Shown: one piece after another, positions 5,636 through 6,128 of the stretch
Position numbering within the stretch: position 1 is the first letter of the stretch
Layout of the letters: every line of letters starts with the position of its first letter
From: an uncultured Alphaproteobacteria bacterium
Lineage (GTDB): Bacteria; Pseudomonadota; Alphaproteobacteria; Rickettsiales; UBA1997
DNA: 6,128 nt
Direction of reading: 5' to 3'
Assembly (NCBI GenBank): GCA_903898475.1
Contig: CAIUFU010000025.1
Coordinates: 1 to 6,128, forward strand
Made by a program: the position numbers and the translations under genes
Notes under the pieces: model-generated
What the model was told of the DNA's origin: nothing
Seen by the model: the letters and a program-made list of their open reading frames with translations, nothing else
Database searches by the model: none

Positions 5636-5998
5636 ATGTCTAGAAAATGCGAATTACTTTCTGTTGGCGTGATGAGTGGAAACAAAGTTTCTCACTCTAA
5701 CCGCAAAACAAGAAGAAGATTTTTACCAAATTTAAAAACACTCTCTTTCAAGAGCGAAACTCTTGGAGCAGATATCTCTCTAAAGATTGCTACTTCAACT
5801 CTTAGAACAGTTAATAAGTTCGGAAATATTGATAATTTTTTGGTAAATTATCGTTACTCTAAGCTTACTGAATCTGCTCAAAAACTTAGAAGACAAATCA
5901 AGAAAAAATTGATCAAGTCTGGTACTCTAAGCGAAGTGCAAACAGTTAAAGAAAAGAAAGCACCAATTAAAGCAAAAGTAGCTAAAGCTGCTGCTTAA
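5636..5998 (+). CDS. rpmB: 50S ribosomal protein L28, with extended C-terminal tail
   Basis: L28 is a small protein of the large ribosomal subunit. The N-terminal part is a clear alphaproteobacterial L28: MSRKCEL (1-7), VMSGNKVSHSNRKTRRRFLPNL (12-33) and LRTVNKFGNIDNFLVN (56-71), ending in LRRQIKKKL (84-92). Alphaproteobacterial L28 proteins are usually just under 100 residues. This one has 120, with an added Lys/Ala/Val-rich tail (about 95-120) ending in AAA, presumably disordered and RNA-binding. It lies 18 bases after the pilin gene with no terminator between them, and its leader has no Shine-Dalgarno site. I see no promoter in the 18-base gap, so it is probably cotranscribed with the pilin or from a promoter inside that gene. 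A strong terminator follows. Confidence 0.96.
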   Translation: MSRKCELLSVGVMSGNKVSHSNRKTRRRFLPNLKTLSFKSETLGADISLKIATSTLRTVNKFGNIDNFLVNYRYSKLTESAQKLRRQIKKKLIKSGTLSEVQTVKEKKAPIKAKVAKAAA

Positions 5999-6021
5999 AG
6001 ATCGTTTTCTGGTACAAATTT

Positions 6022-6060
6022 AAAAAGCCGGCTCTTCTAAAAAGAAGGGCCGGCTTTTTT
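6022..6060. terminator. Strong, probably bidirectional intrinsic terminator after rpmB
   Basis: A 12-pair stem (6027-6038 with 6043-6054, one G-U pair) closes on an AAAA loop. Its core is GCCGGC paired with GCCGGC. AAAAA at 6022-6026 precedes it and TTTTTT at 6055-6060 follows it, so the stem can extend by five A-U pairs. It can therefore also terminate transcription from the opposite strand. That fits a convergent gene beyond the right edge, although none is visible. Confidence 0.93.
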
Positions 6061-6084
6061 GTGTTTGGGGTTAAAGTAGTCATA

Positions 6085-6123
6085 GGTCCCTGAGCAAAGC
6101 ACGTAGTGCGTCGTCGAAGGGCC
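6085..6123. repeat. Imperfect palindrome resembling a dispersed intergenic repeat
   Basis: The outer ends GGTCCCT (6085-6091) and AGGGCC (6118-6123) pair with one bulged T. The centre is a perfect short hairpin, GCAC (6099-6102), GTA, GTGC (6106-6109). Between them lie CTGAGC on the left and GTCGAAGG on the right, a combination I recall from intergenic repeats in many proteobacterial genomes. The stretch is more G+C-rich than its surroundings and holds no reading frame of note. Only one copy is visible, so calling it a repeat is inference. Confidence 0.45.
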
Positions 6124-6128
6124 GGAAC

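Noticed and set aside
1..6128. CRISPR array, tRNA genes, insertion sequence or toxin-antitoxin pair.
   Set aside because: I saw no spaced direct repeats, no cloverleaf-like sequence, no transposase motifs, and no small paired genes of that type.

Overview
This window comes from a low-G+C bacterium, most likely an alphaproteobacterium of a host-associated or Rickettsiales-like kind. The evidence is a block of housekeeping genes whose proteins read as alphaproteobacterial: an L28 starting MSRKCEL, an S9 with a long N-terminal arm, and an L13 of alphaproteobacterial type. The codon use is strongly A/T-rich, and there is a short VirB2/TrbC-type pilin gene standing apart from any visible type IV secretion cluster. 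The exact order or species cannot be fixed from this sequence. All genes I can support lie on the + strand.

Region 1 (1-2052) is a tightly packed group: the tail of an unidentified upstream gene, then ybeY (rRNA maturation endonuclease), a CorC/TlyC-type CBS-domain protein, and a RimJ/RimL-like GNAT acetyltransferase. The genes are separated by 1-9 bases, so they are probably one transcript. Region 2 (2053-3160) has a recognisable sigma70-type promoter, a good Shine-Dalgarno site, the rplM-rpsI ribosomal protein pair (L13, S9) and a strong intrinsic terminator.

Region 3 (3161-5157) holds rpiB, trmB and murB with overlapping ends (32 and 8 bases). These are a pentose-phosphate isomerase, the tRNA m7G46 methyltransferase and the UDP-MurNAc-forming reductase of peptidoglycan synthesis. 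This operon begins only six bases after the U-tract of the rpsI terminator, leaving no room for a conventional promoter between them. Region 4 (5158-6060) has a 106-base spacer, the pilin-like gene, rpmB (L28) 18 bases behind it, and a long hairpin terminator that looks functional on both strands. Region 5 (6061-6128) contains no gene but carries an imperfect palindrome resembling dispersed intergenic repeats.

Most of the window is ordinary core genome. I see no convincing new multi-gene system. The points most worth a second look are the lone pilin gene coupled to rpmB with high-expression-type codon use, the hairpin directly in front of rpiB, and the palindromic repeat at the right edge.
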